Of a stretch of DNA of 64,000 bases, positions 61,841 through 64,000 are shown one piece after another (within the stretch, counting starts at the first letter, position 1; each line of letters starts with the position of its first letter). The position numbers and the translations under genes are program-made. Under the pieces are notes generated by a model. The model was not told the DNA's origin. It did no database searches and saw only the letters and a list, made by a program, of their open reading frames with translations. Source of the stretch: JAPPHA01 sp963664045 (GTDB lineage Bacteria > Pseudomonadota > Alphaproteobacteria > Rhodobacterales > Rhodobacteraceae); NCBI GenBank assembly GCA_963664045.2, contig CAXXGT010000006.1, positions 1 to 64,000 of the forward strand, written 5' to 3'.

Positions 61841-63196
61841 TTACGGGCGTTTTCTTAAACCCAGTTTCAGCATTGCCATGAGTTGCCGCGCCATTCCCGG
61901 CTTGTTCTCCTGAACGGTTCGCCCGATAGCCAATGCGTCGTCAGGGACATCCCTTGTCACGACGGTGCCTGCGGCCGTCATTGCGTCGGCTCCGATTCGA
62001 ACGGGTGCAATCAGGGTCGAGTGGGAGCCGACAAACGCTTTTTTTCCAATGACCGTTCGGTGCTTGGATACGCCGTCGAAATTGCACGTTATTGTTCCAG
62101 CCCCGACATTGGCGCCGTCCCCGACCAGCGAATCTCCGATGTAGGACAGGTGGTTGACCTTCGTCCCGGCACCGATGGCGGATGCCTTGACTTCTACGAA
62201 ATTGCCAATTCGAGCACCTTCGGAGACAGTCGTGCCCGGTCGCACGCGGGCGTGAGGTCCAACCACGGCGCCCCGTTCGATGACGCATCCCTCGAGGTGC
62301 GAAAAAGCCTTGATGGTTGCTCCTTCCCGGACGGTTACACCGGGTCCGAACACGATGGCGGGTTCAAGCACCGCTCCAGGTTCAACGACCGTGTCATGGG
62401 AGAACCAGACAGTCTCAGGTCCATGCATGATAACGCCGTCACGGGCTGACCTGGCCCGGATTCTCGACTGGAAACACGATTCTGCGACCGAACAGTCAGC
62501 AGGAAACTCGATCGGCATCGCTTCCTCAGGTGCGCAGACCCATGTCGCGAGGTCTCCCTTTCTTTCCCTGATCGCGTCGACCAGTAAGGAAACAGGGTTG
62601 CTCTTGCCGTTGTCGATCACTCTGTTTTCGACCGCCGCCACACTCGAAACGTCGAATCTTGGCAGGCAAATGGCAATCGGCTTGCCCACCTGTCCTGACC
62701 TGCTTCGGCCCGCATGTTCCGGAGTGCTCGAGCTGCTGTCACTGATGACCGGCCCGGAATCCACACCGGCTTCACGCTGACCCGCAGGATAGACGACGGC
62801 CGCACCTCCACTTTCCCGGGCCGACTGCACAAGTTGGCGGAATGTAGCCGGGCGCACGAGTGGCCTGGCGCCCAACAAAATCAGTACATGGCTGGCTGGC
62901 GGTTCAAGTTCGCTCTCAAGCCGCCGAAGGGATTCCGTCGGCGTTGTTCCGGGTTTTCCGATGAGCACTTTTGCTCCAGTTGATCGGACGGAAGTGGCGA
63001 CTTCGCTCGCTCGATCATTGTCATCGACGCTGACGAGGACTTGTGCGACGCCGACTTCGTCCAAAGTCCGGATGACGTGAAGGATTGCCGGAAGGTGTGC
63101 GATCGGCGCGAGACTTGCCAGCCATTCTCGTTCCTGGCCCCCGCGGATGTCCGCAGGCAAGATCAGCGCGACAACGCTATCAGTGGATTGCTGCAT
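61841..63196 (-). CDS. glmU: GlmU-like protein with intact acetyltransferase half and degenerate uridylyltransferase half
   Basis: The C-terminal left-handed beta-helix (from about residue 240) is well conserved. It holds HARVRPG, VEVKASAIG, KVNHLSYIGD, AGTITCNFDG, VGSHSTL and the arginine near LAIGR, corresponding to E. coli R333, K351, H363, Y366, N386, S405 and R440. The N-terminal half keeps approximate length and the ILHVIRTL helix. It lacks the GxGTRMxSxxPKVLH loop (here LPADIRGGQEREWLAS), the Asp of the LYGDTPL motif (here LLGARPL) and the VNDR/YLTD motifs. Glucosamine-1-phosphate acetylation is predicted, UDP transfer is not. The start ATG at 63196 (MQQSTDS) is the last in-frame Met before the domain. 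It is first in a glmU-glmS operon. Confidence 0.88.
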   Translation of the reverse strand: MQQSTDSVVALILPADIRGGQEREWLASLAPIAHLPAILHVIRTLDEVGVAQVLVSVDDNDRASEVATSVRSTGAKVLIGKPGTTPTESLRRLESELEPPASHVLILLGARPLVRPATFRQLVQSARESGGAAVVYPAGQREAGVDSGPVISDSSSSTPEHAGRSRSGQVGKPIAICLPRFDVSSVAAVENRVIDNGKSNPVSLLVDAIRERKGDLATWVCAPEEAMPIEFPADCSVAESCFQSRIRARSARDGVIMHGPETVWFSHDTVVEPGAVLEPAIVFGPGVTVREGATIKAFSHLEGCVIERGAVVGPHARVRPGTTVSEGARIGNFVEVKASAIGAGTKVNHLSYIGDSLVGDGANVGAGTITCNFDGVSKHRTVIGKKAFVGSHSTLIAPVRIGADAMTAAGTVVTRDVPDDALAIGRTVQENKPGMARQLMAMLKLGLRKRP

Positions 63197-63548
63197 GCCC
63201 GGGCCTCCGTCTGTTGTTCTTGTCGCGGCGCTGCCCCCGCATGAGTTACCGCATGTCCGGTTGCAAATCACGCTGAGCGATAAATTGATCTTTCAAATCC
63301 GTAACAGCATCGCCTGAAGCGATCCTGGCTCCAATCGGCACGACCAGCCGGCACGTTGAGATTGCTCCAGGACCGGTTTCTGTCGAGACAGGCACTGTCA
63401 ACCTCTTTTCCCTCTCTGCCTTGTCAAGCGAGGTCGAGATTTGACAGTTTCCCGCGAACCTGTTTCCATTGTCTTTCCCGGCCCGGTCAACCTGACTTGT
63501 CTCCGTCACGAGTGGCTGTTCAGTTGTCCGTATGAATGGAGGCTTGCC
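63197..63548. other. Divergent promoter region between glmU and the HAD phosphatase
   Basis: About 350 bp without a gene. TTGACA occurs at 63441-63446 on the forward strand and twice on the reverse strand nearby, but no strong -10 boxes are evident. Confidence 0.35.
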
Positions 63549-64000
63549 TTGAAGACAGTCGTGTTTGACCTCGACGGGACGCTTGCTGATACCAGTCGTG
63601 ACCTGATACGCGCCGCGAACCGCTGTTTCGAAAACCGCAACCTCCAAGGCCCGCTCGATCCGGTAGCAGACGCCTCGACCGCTTTTCACGGCGGCCGGGC
63701 AATGCTGCGCCTGGGGTTCTCCCGGCTAGGCGAGAGTTGGTCCGAGACAGACGTCGATGGAGAGTACCCGGTATTCCTGGAGCACTATGGCAGGGATCTG
63801 GATCGGGAGACCAGGCTGTATCCTCATGCCGAAGAAGCCCTCGACACGCTCCTGTCGCGAGATTTCCTGCTCGCGGTCTGCACGAACAAGCCGGAGGTGC
63901 TTGCACTCGAACTGCTGCGCCGTCTGGGAGTCCTTGACAGGTTTCGCTCGGTTCTTGGAGCTGACACACTGCCGGTTCGAAAACCGAACCCGATCCACCT
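63549..64000 (+). CDS. gph: HAD-family phosphatase, phosphoglycolate-phosphatase-like (cut off at the window end)
   Basis: The first 150 residues of a haloacid-dehalogenase-fold phosphatase. The nucleophile motif I is VVFDLDGTLADTS with Asp for phosphate transfer. Motif II is AVCTNKP, and the following LELLRRLGVLDRF is typical of Gph. The TTG at 63549 is used because GGAGG lies six bases before it and no ATG is in frame. It would remove phosphoglycolate or another small phospho-sugar. The 3' end is outside the window. Confidence 0.85.
   Translation, partial: MKTVVFDLDGTLADTSRDLIRAANRCFENRNLQGPLDPVADASTAFHGGRAMLRLGFSRLGESWSETDVDGEYPVFLEHYGRDLDRETRLYPHAEEALDTLLSRDFLLAVCTNKPEVLALELLRRLGVLDRFRSVLGADTLPVRKPNPIH

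Noticed and set aside
61841..63196. GlmU N-terminal loss caused by a frameshift
   Set aside because: The frame is open throughout and the N-terminal half keeps normal length and secondary-structure spacing in the same frame as the intact C-terminus, so motif loss is by substitution.

Overview
The window looks like a chromosome segment of a high-GC alphaproteobacterium, probably a Rhodospirillales-like or marine heterotroph. Three things point there: the order DUF177(yceD)-rpmF-plsX-fabH-ihfA-merR, a soxBDAG sarcosine oxidase operon beside amine-catabolic genes, and the long two-domain dCTP deaminase. No rRNA or CRISPR array is visible. One tRNA (Pro, GGG) is present.

Layout. (1) 1-11.1 kb: a carbohydrate-type ABC transporter (Tat-exported binding protein, two permeases, MalK/UgpC-type ATPase) is interleaved with an aldehyde dehydrogenase and a sialidase-fold protein. 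It faces a reverse-strand trio of enolase-superfamily enzyme, D-2-hydroxyacid dehydrogenase and DHDPS/NAL-type aldolase. Together they look like an uncharacterised sugar or sugar-acid catabolic locus. (2) 11.6-16.9 kb: soxB-soxD-soxA-soxG. (3) 17.2-22.5 kb: ccmI, ruvX, a DUF1289 gene, a choline-kinase-like phosphotransferase and a dimethylglycine-dehydrogenase-like flavoprotein. (4) 22.5-29.5 kb: a succinyl/malate-CoA-ligase-like pair and a PhyH-like dioxygenase broken by a complete ISKra4-type element. A GntR regulator with two matching operator palindromes and a stand-alone 10-formyl-THF hydrolase-like gene follow. (5) 29.7-39.9 kb: housekeeping genes dusA, moaA, msrB, bamE, yceD, rpmF, plsX, fabH, ihfA, merR, tRNA-Pro and dcd. 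(6) 40.0-55.4 kb: a catabolic divergon. The reverse arm encodes an M24 hydrolase, an Ehu-type ABC transporter, choline-sulfatase, amidase and a GntR regulator. The forward arm encodes an aminotransferase, a DoeB-like deacylase and a GMC oxidoreductase. The arms are now about 3 kb apart, and the divergent promoter region is present twice with opposite gene stubs decayed in each copy. (7) 55.4-59.9 kb: accessory DNA with a Phd/VapC pair, an ISAzo13-type element, a GNAT gene and 1 kb of unexplained sequence. (8) 60-64 kb: glmU-glmS on the reverse strand and a HAD phosphatase running off the end.

The genes share a methylamine/one-carbon theme. Choline-sulfatase, GMC (choline-dehydrogenase-like) oxidoreductase, dimethylglycine-type dehydrogenase and sarcosine oxidase lie on the route from choline sulfate toward glycine. 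The formyl-THF hydrolase-like protein and CoA ligase could handle the released one-carbon units. These links are inferred from families and proximity.

The most unusual observations are a GlmU whose acetyltransferase half is intact but whose uridylyltransferase active site is gone, the reciprocally decayed duplicated divergon, and the precisely reconstructable IS interruption of the dioxygenase gene.
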